Below are positions 1-6,430 of a stretch of DNA of 6,864 nucleotides, piece by piece (the first letter of the stretch is position 1; each line of letters begins with the position of its first letter). The notes beneath the pieces were generated by a model that was not told the origin of the DNA, searched no databases, and saw only the letters and a program-made list of their open reading frames with translations. This DNA is from Pirellulaceae bacterium. GTDB lineage: Bacteria; Planctomycetota; Planctomycetia; Pirellulales; Pirellulaceae. The position numbers and the translations under genes were made by a program. The DNA lies in contig JADLDX010000511.1 in assembly GCA_020846515.1 (NCBI GenBank), positions 1-6,864 of the forward strand, given 5' to 3'.

Positions 1-7
1 CCGCTCT

Positions 8-1333
8 TTGGAATGGGAATTTGTTGTGCTGAGTGACTCCGTGCAGTGGTACATCTTGGTTGGTGTACTGCTCATGTTTGTAAGTGCGCTAGAGCCGCTA
101 TTGAAAAATCGGTGGTTGGCGGGCGTGCACCTGCAGTTGCTGGGCGGCCTGGTCGCCGGACCGTGGTTTCTTGATCTCGTAAACATTGATTTGATTGCCA
201 ATGCCGACATCCTAGAGATTGCCAGCGAAATTGCCGTTATCATCTCGCTCTACGCAACTGGCATAAAGATGCGGATTCCTTTGCAAAGCGGCCGGTGGAA
301 AGCCCCCGTAATACTGGCTACGCTGACAATGGTCTTCACGATCGCGCTGACGACGCTATTGGCCTCGCAACTGCTTTCATTGCCGCTGCCCTTGGCCCTC
401 TTACTAGGGGCCGTGTTAGCTCCAACGGATCCGGTGCTAGCGGATAAGATCCAGATACACCATCCCAGCGACGACGACCGCCTGCGGCAGAGTTTAACTG
501 GCGAAGCAGGTTTGAACGATGGAACGGCCTTCCCGTTCGTCCTGCTAGCGATCGGCTTGGCCAACCCAGCAGCGCACGAACTTGGTGAGGGACTCTGGAG
601 ATGGGTCTTGATTGACCTGCTGTGGAAGGTATGTGGCGGTGTGATGTTAGGCGCCATTGGTGGCCACCTGTTGGGTCGATGCATACTATGGTTTCGAAAA
701 CTGGCGGACGGCCAGGGATCGAGCGGTGAATTATTAACAATCGGCTTGATCGCGATTATCTACGGAATCGCGTTGGCACTAGACACCTATGCGTTTCTAG
801 CAGTTTTTGCCGCCGCCATTAGCTTACGTCGGATTGAGATGAGCGCCACGGATGAATCCGCTCCACAGGACAGTAGCAACCAGGCTGACGATGACACCCC
901 CGTCGCGCTCGTGCGGGAACAAACAGAAGTGGGCTCGGCACTCGAGCAGATCGTCAAAGTTTTCTTGGTTTTTGTGGTCGGGGCCATGATTTACAACACC
1001 GACTTTACGAACTGGAGAATCTGGCTGTTCGCAGTCGGCATGCTCTTTTTGGTACGCCCCGTGTGCGTGTTCGCGACGTTGCGGGCCAAATCGGTCACAC
1101 CTTTGCAGCGAGGTTTAATTGCTTGGTTCGGCATCCGCGGCATTGGCACTCTCTATTATCGGTCCCATGCCATTAAGTTGGGGATCGCCGACGAGTCTTC
1201 TGCCGATTTAGTATTGCTTGCCGACTGCTGCGTCGTCACGATCCTGCTCAGCATCTTTCTTCATGGAACCACCGATACACCACTTATGCAGTTGTACCAC
1301 CGTCAACAACACCGACAGGAACTAGCTGGATGA
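8..1333 (+). CDS. CPA1-family Na+(K+)/H+ antiporter (start uncertain)
   Basis: This is an integral membrane antiporter expected to exchange a monovalent cation for protons across the cytoplasmic membrane, in pH or salt homeostasis. The 441 residues are mostly hydrophobic helices. Two CPA1 hallmarks are visible: APTDP at residues 138-142, and GEAGLNDGTAFP around 165-176 with the Asn-Asp pair (170-171) that forms the ion-binding site in this family. A late FGIRG motif (374-378) also fits. Between helices lies a hydrophilic, acidic stretch (about 274-310, with runs of Asp and Ser), probably a loop. The protein ends soon after the last helix, so no large regulatory C-terminal domain is present. 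The first possible codon is TTG at 8; GTG codons at 26 and 41 are alternatives, and the frame stays open to the left edge, so the true start may be outside. It ends with TGA. Family is confident; ion specificity cannot be read. Confidence 0.88.
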   Translation: MEWEFVVLSDSVQWYILVGVLLMFVSALEPLLKNRWLAGVHLQLLGGLVAGPWFLDLVNIDLIANADILEIASEIAVIISLYATGIKMRIPLQSGRWKAPVILATLTMVFTIALTTLLASQLLSLPLPLALLLGAVLAPTDPVLADKIQIHHPSDDDRLRQSLTGEAGLNDGTAFPFVLLAIGLANPAAHELGEGLWRWVLIDLLWKVCGGVMLGAIGGHLLGRCILWFRKLADGQGSSGELLTIGLIAIIYGIALALDTYAFLAVFAAAISLRRIEMSATDESAPQDSSNQADDDTPVALVREQTEVGSALEQIVKVFLVFVVGAMIYNTDFTNWRIWLFAVGMLFLVRPVCVFATLRAKSVTPLQRGLIAWFGIRGIGTLYYRSHAIKLGIADESSADLVLLADCCVVTILLSIFLHGTTDTPLMQLYHRQQHRQELAG

Positions 1334-1380
1334 GGTGGCGACGAGTCGTCGTTCCACAAACGCAACCGAGCTTGGATCGC

Positions 1381-1437
1381 AGCTTGGGCGCTCTTGCCCG
1401 AGTTGAAATTGAGATGACGGGCAAGAGTGCCCCAGCT
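1381..1437. repeat. Long imperfect hairpin downstream of the antiporter gene
   Basis: Left arm 1381-1400 and right arm 1418-1437 are inverted copies. Of 20 positions, 18 are Watson-Crick pairs, one is a G-U type pair (1390/1428) and one is a mismatch (1385/1433). The core is CTCTTGCCCG against CGGGCAAGAG. The loop is 17 bases (1401-1417). There is no T-run after the right arm, so it is not a standard intrinsic terminator, though a stem of this strength 48 bases past the stop codon could protect the mRNA 3' end or stop transcription in another way. It may also be one copy of a dispersed genomic repeat. The short string CGCAACCGA occurs on both sides (1361 and 1451). Confidence 0.7.
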
Positions 1438-1561
1438 TACGATCTTTGCCCGCAACCGAAGAAAACCAGATTTGAGGGCTGCGAATTCGTCGCGGTCTGA
1501 CAGAGACACAACAGGCTGGCCCAGAGTTGTGCCACCTTGAGCTTCGCGGGCTATTGAGGGT

Positions 1562-2170
1562 ATGCTAATCGGTATGGATCCCTTGCTCATTGCTATTCTG
1601 TGTTTTTTGTTGGCTGGTGCTTTAGCGGCAGCCGATTTGCTTGTACCCAGCGGCGGCTCTCTGGCGTTGGCTAGTTTGCTGGCGGCTACGGTCAGCATTT
1701 TCTTTGCTTTCCGCAGTAGTTACATCGCCGGCGTTTCCATGCTGGTGCTGTTGCTGGTGGCCATCCCTGTATTCTTGGTCGTAGCCATTCGCATCTGGCC
1801 TTACACGCCTATTGGACGGCGCGTCATTTTAAAGGCACCCGTGTCTCAGCCAGTCCAATCCAATTCGCCAAATGCTCAATTGCAAGAGTTGATCGGCCAG
1901 GTAGGTGTGGTGCAGAGCCCCCTCATGCCCTATGGCTTTGTGCGTATTAATCGACGCAACTACAACGCAACTTGCGAAAGCGGCTCGATTGACGCCGGCC
2001 AGAATGTGCAGGTGATCGCTGTTCAACAACGCAATTTGGTGGTCGCGATTACCAACCTGTCACCCACTACGACTCTGCCTGCGGACCCTTCTCAACTGGC
2101 CGCAGAAGTGAAGAACGAGAGTTTACTGGACCGGCCAGCCAACGAACTTGGCTTAGATTCGCTGGACTGA
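1562..2170 (+). CDS. Short NfeD-like membrane protein with C-terminal OB-fold
   Basis: This is a 202-residue protein of the NfeD family, whose members pair with stomatin/SPFH proteins or membrane proteases and are thought to act in membrane-domain organisation or quality control. Three hydrophobic segments are seen at about 7-27, 32-50 and 54-78. They are followed by a linker and a small beta-rich domain (about 109-162) with the NfeD C-terminal pattern: LIGQVGVVQSPLMPYG, then a GSIDAGQNVQVIAV segment and a closing NLVVA strand. The last ~40 residues are polar and look disordered. The N-terminal ClpP-like protease domain of long NfeD proteins is absent, and no stomatin or protease gene lies nearby. 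ATG 1562 has a GAGGG only one base upstream; Met5 (ATG 1574) is 13 bases from the same purine run, so either start is possible. It ends with TGA. Confidence 0.8.
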   Translation: MLIGMDPLLIAILCFLLAGALAAADLLVPSGGSLALASLLAATVSIFFAFRSSYIAGVSMLVLLLVAIPVFLVVAIRIWPYTPIGRRVILKAPVSQPVQSNSPNAQLQELIGQVGVVQSPLMPYGFVRINRRNYNATCESGSIDAGQNVQVIAVQQRNLVVAITNLSPTTTLPADPSQLAAEVKNESLLDRPANELGLDSLD

Positions 2171-2171
2171 G

Positions 2172-2190
2172 GTAGCCACCCGCTGCCAAG
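2172..2190 (+). repeat. REP unit 1 (truncated)
   Basis: GTAG head plus CCACCCGCT and the GCCA loop, identical to the first 19 bases of unit 2. The right arm is lost: after AAG the sequence continues GGGAT instead of CGGTGG, so this copy cannot form the complete stem. Confidence 0.7.
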
Positions 2191-2198
2191 GGGATCTC

Positions 2199-2223
2199 GT
2201 AGCCACCCGCTGCCAAGCGGTGG
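2199..2223 (+). repeat. REP unit 2
   Basis: GTAG head, left arm CCACCCGCT, loop GCCA, right arm AGCGGTGG. The arms pair over 8 bp with one bulged C in the left arm. Confidence 0.75.
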
Positions 2224-2242
2224 TTTCTCCCTCTAACGCAAT

Positions 2243-2267
2243 CCACCGTCTGGCGACGGGTGGCTAC
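2243..2267 (-). repeat. REP unit 3
   Basis: Read on the minus strand: GTAG head, left arm CCACCCGTC, loop GCCA, right arm GACGGTGG. Compared with unit 2, CT became TC in the left arm and AG became GA in the right arm, so all 8 pairs are retained. Confidence 0.75.
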
Positions 2268-2273
2268 GGCAAA

Positions 2274-2298
2274 CCACCGTCTGGCGACGGATGGCTAC
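2274..2298 (-). repeat. REP unit 4
   Basis: Read on the minus strand it matches unit 3 at 24 of 25 bases. The one change (CCATCC for CCACCC) falls at a position that can be the unpaired bulge, so the stem GACGGTGG with its partner is intact. Confidence 0.75.
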
Positions 2299-2336
2299 GC
2301 GTCGAAAAAAACTTGTCCGCACTTGACGGCTCGCGC

Positions 2337-2365
2337 TTGACAGTACGCGCACGCCGGTGTACTAT
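2337..2365 (+). promoter_or_regulatory. Sigma70-type promoter of the gntR-ABC operon
   Basis: A perfect -35 box TTGACA (2337-2342) is separated by 17 bases from a -10 box TACTAT (2360-2365). Transcription would start near 2372, giving a leader of about 26 bases before the ATG at 2398. A run of seven A (2305-2311) lies upstream and might add an UP-like effect. The spacing, near-consensus boxes and position directly before a regulator gene make this a well-supported prediction, though it is not experimentally shown. Confidence 0.75.
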
Positions 2366-2379
2366 CACACCAGTACACC
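2356..2379. promoter_or_regulatory. Probable GntR operator: perfect 8-bp inverted repeat over the -10 box
   Basis: GGTGTACT (2356-2363) and AGTACACC (2372-2379) are exact inverted copies with an 8-base spacer, so their centres are 16 bp apart, about one and a half helical turns. The left half overlaps the -10 box and the right half covers the expected transcription start. Bound protein would block RNA polymerase. YtrA-type GntR regulators commonly repress their own operons through inverted repeats at this place, so the product of the next gene is the likely ligand; this is inference. Confidence 0.7.
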
Positions 2380-2397
2380 AATACGGGAGGGTGCTCC

Positions 2398-2796
2398 ATG
2401 CAACTGACGATTGAGCCGAACAATGGTATGCCGATCTTTGAACAAGTCATGCGGCAGATCAAATTTGCCGTAGCCGAAGGCACGCTTGTGCCTGGTCAGT
2501 TACTGCCCAGCGTGCGGATACTGGCCAAGAAGCTAGCCGTGAATCCCAACACGATTCAACGTGCCTACCAAGAACTTCAAACTGAAGAAGTTCTCGAAAG
2601 TCTCCGCGGTCGAGGCATCGCGGTGTGTGCGGGTGCCAAGCGACGTTGTGTCAGCGATCGACAAACGCTCTTGGGCCAACGGTTAACCGCCGTGGTCGAA
2701 GACGCGATTCGCGGCGGACTGGAACCCGAACGATTGCGTGAAATGTTTGACAAGGCGATTAAGCAGGCCACACGAAACGAAGGGGCACAGGCATGA
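2398..2796 (+). CDS. GntR-family (YtrA-like) transcriptional regulator
   Basis: This is a 132-residue DNA-binding regulator. The N-terminal winged helix-turn-helix spans about 11-76 and has the GntR pattern: IFEQVMRQIKFAVAEGTL, then PGQLLPSVR (32-40), the recognition helix region VNPNTIQRAYQEL (48-60) and the wing GRGIAV (71-76). Only about 55 residues follow, mostly helical, with no ligand-binding domain of FadR, HutC or MocR type. This short tail is typical of the YtrA subfamily, which usually controls an adjacent ABC transporter. The start is supported by a strong GGGAGGG (2385-2391) 6-7 bases before ATG. Its stop overlaps the ATPase start in ATGA, so the two are translationally coupled. 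It is probably a repressor of its own operon through the inverted repeat at 2356-2379. The inducing signal is unknown. Confidence 0.9.
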   Translation: MQLTIEPNNGMPIFEQVMRQIKFAVAEGTLVPGQLLPSVRILAKKLAVNPNTIQRAYQELQTEEVLESLRGRGIAVCAGAKRRCVSDRQTLLGQRLTAVVEDAIRGGLEPERLREMFDKAIKQATRNEGAQA

Positions 2797-3746
2797 GCGA
2801 CAAGACTCAAAAGATGGTTATCTCGGTCGACCATGTTTCCAAAAAGTTTGGTCGGCGGACGGTGCTGAGCGATGTTTCGTTCCAGGTACCAAGCGGTTGT
2901 GTCTTTGCACTCCTGGGCGAAAACGGAGCGGGTAAGTCAACGCTTATTCGCGGGTTGCTGGGCTACCATCGCTTTGCCGCCGGCAGTGTGCGCGTTTGTG
3001 ACATGGATCCGCAAAAGGAGCCCATGGCCTTGCGACGCCGCGTGGGTTATGTCGCCGACGCACCAGGTATGTACGAATGGATGACCATCGGTGAAGCCGG
3101 TTGGTACGCATCAGGCTTCTATGCCGCCGGATTTTTGGAACGTTATGCCAACCTATGCGCGGACTTTACACTGCCCGCCGAAGCACAAATTCGCAGTCTG
3201 TCCAAAGGCATGCGCGCCAAAGTCGCCTTGGCCCTGGCGATGGCCTTTGATCCCGATCTGTTAATCTTGGACGAGCCAACTTCTGGGCTCGACCCTCTGG
3301 TCCGTCGTTCCTTTTTGGAAAGTATGGTCGATCGCGCCGCGGCTGGGCAAACGGTGTTTCTCAGCAGTCATCAGATCCACGAAGTCGAACGTGTCGCCGA
3401 CTGGGTGGCCATTTTGCATGAAGGGCGATTGCAAGTGGTGGCCCCACTGGAAGATCTCAAAACGCAAGTCCGCATGCTGACGTTTTCCCTTCGCGATACG
3501 TTATTGGCATTGCCTGCGGAACTAGACACCCTGCAGATTCTGCATCGATCATGTGAAGGCCGTTCCATGCGCATGATGGTGCGCGGCATGACAGCCGAGA
3601 TTCAAGCCGGCTTGGAACGTGACTCCAACCTGTTTGAACTGAAAGTCCTGCGACCCAACTTGGAAGAACTCTATTTGGGCTACACGCAACCTGTCGACCC
3701 TCAAGCCAATGCAACTGAACCTCAACGCGTTTCTGATGTGGCCTGA
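2793..3746 (+). CDS. ABC transporter ATP-binding protein (YtrB/BcrA-like)
   Basis: This is the cytoplasmic ATPase subunit that should power the membrane permease encoded downstream. The 317 residues carry all the main ABC motifs: Walker A GENGAGKST (42-50), signature LSKGM (136-140), Walker B LLILDEP (156-162), D-loop SGLDP (164-168) and the switch histidine in SSHQ (His183). The Q-loop position after VGYV holds Asp89 instead of Gln, and the signature is LSKGM instead of LSGGQ; both are common in ATPases paired with ABC-2 type permeases. About 100 residues follow the nucleotide-binding core, as in BcrA/CcmA-like proteins. ATG 2793 overlaps the regulator's stop by 4 bases, with GAAGGGG (2779-2785) as ribosome binding site. 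The substrate cannot be inferred; export or stress response to cell-envelope agents is known for relatives only. Confidence 0.92.
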   Translation: MSDKTQKMVISVDHVSKKFGRRTVLSDVSFQVPSGCVFALLGENGAGKSTLIRGLLGYHRFAAGSVRVCDMDPQKEPMALRRRVGYVADAPGMYEWMTIGEAGWYASGFYAAGFLERYANLCADFTLPAEAQIRSLSKGMRAKVALALAMAFDPDLLILDEPTSGLDPLVRRSFLESMVDRAAAGQTVFLSSHQIHEVERVADWVAILHEGRLQVVAPLEDLKTQVRMLTFSLRDTLLALPAELDTLQILHRSCEGRSMRMMVRGMTAEIQAGLERDSNLFELKVLRPNLEELYLGYTQPVDPQANATEPQRVSDVA

Positions 3747-3784
3747 AGTCGTATGAACACAGATGAGTGAATCAGCCGCTGGGC

Positions 3785-3821
3785 GTTAGCCCCGGTTTTT
3801 TCAGCGAAAACCGTGGCTAAC
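3785..3821. repeat. 15-bp-arm hairpin repeat between ATPase and permease genes
   Basis: Left arm GTTAGCCCCGGTTTT (3785-3799) and right arm AAAACCGTGGCTAAC (3807-3821) pair at 14 of 15 positions around a 7-base loop. I recall this GTTAGCC...GGCTAAC palindrome as frequent between planctomycete genes, which would make it a dispersed repeat; a genome search would settle it. The T-run sits inside the left arm and not after the stem, so it is not a normal Rho-independent terminator on the plus strand. It may still reduce read-through from the ATPase to the permease gene. The rest of the gap 3747-3969 shows no convincing promoter. Confidence 0.7.
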
Positions 3822-3969
3822 ACCAATACGGCTAATATCTAAGAAATAGCAGCGAATCACTGTGAATTCGATTCAAAGTGACGCTGTCCAGCTAGATACC
3901 GTTTGAATGGACAGAGTGATCCCGGGCGCAGTTGCCCGCGCTACCCACACATACCTAGGCGAGCTTATC

Positions 3970-6399
3970 ATGCAGACGTTGATCCTTTCGCGACATCTCT
4001 TGTGGAAAGACTACCGTCAGGTCCGACCGGCGCTGATCGGTTTGCTGCTCATTCAGGCCAGCCTGATACTGCTCTTTTTCATCAGGCAAATGGTGGCCAC
4101 GGCCAGAGACAATGACATTTTCCCAGTGTCGTTCTCGATCGTCCTGGTGGCACCCACCCTGGTGGCCATGGCATGCAGTGGCATATTGATTGGGCACGAG
4201 CGTCAAACACGGACCTGGAATTGGTCGAGCAGTCTGCCTGTGTCCTGGGCCAGTTCGCTGATCAGCAAGACGATCGTGTGGGCTGTTGGTAGCCTTGTCC
4301 TGTTTTCCATATTACTCGCTCTCTATGGCATACTGTTTCAGATCTGCGTTTGGAACGGCTACACGTTTATCCAACAGCCCGAGTGGACCTGGTCGACCGA
4401 GGCCTGGTTGATGACGGCCTTGCTGGTGCCTTTGGAGGTCTATGTCTGTTTCAGCCTGGCTGCGTTGATTTGGGACGATACGTTGGCGGCGCTGGTGTTG
4501 TCTGCAATCTTCGTCGGCATCATGCACTTGCTTCTAGCCCTCGTTATACCTCATTGGTTGTTCAACATATCAGCTAATCAAACGCTGCGATTCAATGGTG
4601 CGGGTGGCGTAGGGATGTTGCTGGCGCTGGTTGTGTTGGTGGGCGGTGGTTCCATAGGACTGTCCAGAGTATTCCGCTGGCGATGGGGTATTGGTCAGAC
4701 GCAACAGTGGCTGCCGAGAGGTTCGAGTACCTGGCGCACGGCTTTATCACAGCGCCGCGTCGCCTGGCGACCGACGACCGCAGCACTATCCCAACCCAGC
4801 GAATTCATCATGTTGTTGAACCATGCGGTTTGGTCATCCATGGGGCTGCGAGCTTTGATTGTCGTGGGGTCGATCGCGTTTGCGGCTGCCGTTCGTTCGC
4901 CCGCGCCCACCATCGTCGCGGCCTGCCTACTCGGGGTGACGACTTTTTCTGGTGATCACAACTTATCGCGCTATCGGTTCTTATCCGATCGAGGAGTCAG
5001 TTGGTGGAAGCTGCTGCTGGCCCATGCCTCGGTGCCTTTCTTGCTGTCCATCGGAATCATAGTCGCCCTGGTATCGTACCTATATGCAACGGATCATGAT
5101 CTGCGGGAGCCCGGTTGGGGGCTACTGTCCTGCTTCGCTGCGTTTCTCATCGGACTGTTTGCCTCCCTATGTACTTCGGCTTCGATTCTTAGTGTGACCT
5201 TGGCCATCGGTACGCTGATCATCGTCTGGATTAGTTATATACTCTTTGACAATCTATGGGTGCAGTGGATCGATCTGCAACATCTGGCCTTAGCGCCCAC
5301 TTTGACCTTCAGCACGTGCATACTGTTAGCCGCCATCATGTGGCAGGCGCGACGCTGGTTAACTCTCGATCAATCCAAAGGCATTCAGGTCTATCTGATT
5401 ACGTTGGTCACATCGCTCGCGCTGCCCATCTTCATCGCGCTTAACCTGGCGTTTTTGACTGTCCCGTACTCGGCATGGCAGGGTGTACCAGTTGAACAGA
5501 TCGGGGCCGGCAGCCCACGACGATTGCCGCCTCTGAAAATTCAATTTACGGCAGTGCCCATGCGCACTCCTATTTACCGAAGCTATGACTGGACCGACAA
5601 TGGCAAGGTGATCTTGGACAATTGGGCCACCGAGTTTGGACGGGAGTTAACAGCGTCAGGCCAGAGCGCTCGCTCCGAGTGGCTGGAAAACATTAAGCTA
5701 GTCGAAACCGAATTGAATGCTCGCGACGAATATGTGGACAGCTCAATAGCGTTAAGACAACGTTACAGTCAATTGATCGAAACGACGGCGCTGGTGGGCG
5801 TGCATGCCACGCGCAGTAAAGACGCACCCTTGGCTATCGCGGCCTGGAAAGCCAATCACAGGCTGCTGGAAGAAATCGACATGTCCGCGTTTACGGATAT
5901 GGAGTATCTCACCGCGCGCTGGCACACTCTGAGACTATGGGACCTGATTAGTGAAGAAGAGTGGAAGTTCCTAGCGGAAGCGGATGATGTCAGTCAACTT
6001 CTCCCCAAGCCGATTCCCGTGTCGACCTTTGTGCAGATAGTTCGTCAGCAATATTCGATACCCTATGCCCTCATGTTTGACTACGAGGCATTCACAGCCG
6101 ATACCAAACTCATGAAGCGTTTTAGTTCGGATTATGGTTATGCATCAACCGACCAGCAAACGGCGCGAGAAATTTTTTGGGTACGATTCGCGCTCAACTA
6201 TGTGCCCCCAGTTCGCTGGTATGTGCAACGTTTGATGTCAGCCAATTTGGCCAGTAACGTTAACGAGCTGGAAGGCAAGTGGATATCCAGTCGAGAATAT
6301 GGTGGTAGAAACGTTCCCAAGATCAATATGCGACCCATGGAAAACGTGATCTTAATGCAGCAGTTGTTGGAAACTCGCCTGCGTGATTGGGGGACATAA
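3970..6399 (+). CDS. Large ABC-2-type permease with unassigned C-terminal domain
   Basis: This is the membrane subunit expected to pair with the upstream ATPase. Counting from ATG 3970 (809 residues), one membrane half spans about 21-232 (six hydrophobic segments) and a second about 294-507 (six or seven). Thus one chain probably holds both halves that are usually two subunits. HERQTRTWNWSSSLPVSW (76-93) and SRYRFLSDRGVSWWK (about 333-347) are at equivalent places after early helices and resemble the coupling-region motifs of ABC-2 permeases. Residues 508-809 are polar, rich in Trp, Arg and Glu, and match no domain I recognise; an odd helix count would place them outside the cytoplasm, but this is uncertain. 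ATG 3907 would add 21 polar residues and lacks a ribosome site; ATG 3970 has AGGCGAG six bases upstream and begins MQTLILSRHLLWKDYRQ, so I prefer it. It ends with TAA. Confidence 0.82.
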   Translation: MQTLILSRHLLWKDYRQVRPALIGLLLIQASLILLFFIRQMVATARDNDIFPVSFSIVLVAPTLVAMACSGILIGHERQTRTWNWSSSLPVSWASSLISKTIVWAVGSLVLFSILLALYGILFQICVWNGYTFIQQPEWTWSTEAWLMTALLVPLEVYVCFSLAALIWDDTLAALVLSAIFVGIMHLLLALVIPHWLFNISANQTLRFNGAGGVGMLLALVVLVGGGSIGLSRVFRWRWGIGQTQQWLPRGSSTWRTALSQRRVAWRPTTAALSQPSEFIMLLNHAVWSSMGLRALIVVGSIAFAAAVRSPAPTIVAACLLGVTTFSGDHNLSRYRFLSDRGVSWWKLLLAHASVPFLLSIGIIVALVSYLYATDHDLREPGWGLLSCFAAFLIGLFASLCTSASILSVTLAIGTLIIVWISYILFDNLWVQWIDLQHLALAPTLTFSTCILLAAIMWQARRWLTLDQSKGIQVYLITLVTSLALPIFIALNLAFLTVPYSAWQGVPVEQIGAGSPRRLPPLKIQFTAVPMRTPIYRSYDWTDNGKVILDNWATEFGRELTASGQSARSEWLENIKLVETELNARDEYVDSSIALRQRYSQLIETTALVGVHATRSKDAPLAIAAWKANHRLLEEIDMSAFTDMEYLTARWHTLRLWDLISEEEWKFLAEADDVSQLLPKPIPVSTFVQIVRQQYSIPYALMFDYEAFTADTKLMKRFSSDYGYASTDQQTAREIFWVRFALNYVPPVRWYVQRLMSANLASNVNELEGKWISSREYGGRNVPKINMRPMENVILMQQLLETRLRDWGT

Positions 6400-6430
6400 C
6401 GACGAAACCGGTGTCCACGTGGCCGCTAAC

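Larger units (their letters stand above)
2172..2298. repeat. Cluster of four REP-type palindromes (BIME/REPIN-like)
   Basis: This cluster lies directly after the NfeD stop codon. Two units read forward (2172-2190, cut short, and 2199-2223) and two read in reverse (2243-2267 and 2274-2298). Each unit begins, in its own direction, with GTAG followed by an imperfect palindrome with a GCCA loop and one bulged base. A GTAG tetranucleotide before a bulged hairpin, and pairing of units in inverted orientation, are known traits of REP elements mobilised by REP-associated tyrosine transposases (RAYTs). No RAYT gene is in the window. Units 2 and 4 match over a few more bases (TTT after unit 2, AAA before unit 4), so 2199-2298 could also fold into one large stem. 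Confidence 0.8.

Noticed and set aside
250..740. Two minus-strand open frames inside the antiporter gene
   Set aside because: They mirror a clear CPA1 coding sequence with its conserved motifs; their products are rich in Arg, Ser and Pro and resemble nothing.
1303..1698. Minus-strand open frame of 131 codons spanning the antiporter-NfeD gap
   Set aside because: It overlaps the ends of two well-supported plus-strand genes, contains the hairpin 1381-1437 in its middle, and its product has low-complexity composition with no family likeness.
2172..2298. CRISPR-like array
   Set aside because: Only four units, in two orientations, with uneven gaps of 6-19 bases and internal palindromes; this fits REP elements, not a repeat-spacer array.
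2220..2414. Plus-strand 64-codon frame across the REP cluster and promoter
   Set aside because: It is built from the repeat units and runs through the promoter, operator and ribosome site of the gntR gene.
3785..3821. Rho-independent terminator after the ATPase gene
   Set aside because: The T-run is inside the left arm and the right arm is followed by ACCAATACGG, so the U-tract needed after the stem is missing.
3833..3898. Separate permease promoter using TAATAT (3833) or TAGATA (3893) as -10 box
   Set aside because: Neither has a convincing -35 box at 16-18 bases; TTCAAA before TAGATA is only 15 bases away and matches poorly.
3907..3969. Earlier permease start at ATG 3907
   Set aside because: No ribosome site precedes it, and it adds 21 residues without family character before a better start at 3970 with AGGCGAG at suitable spacing.
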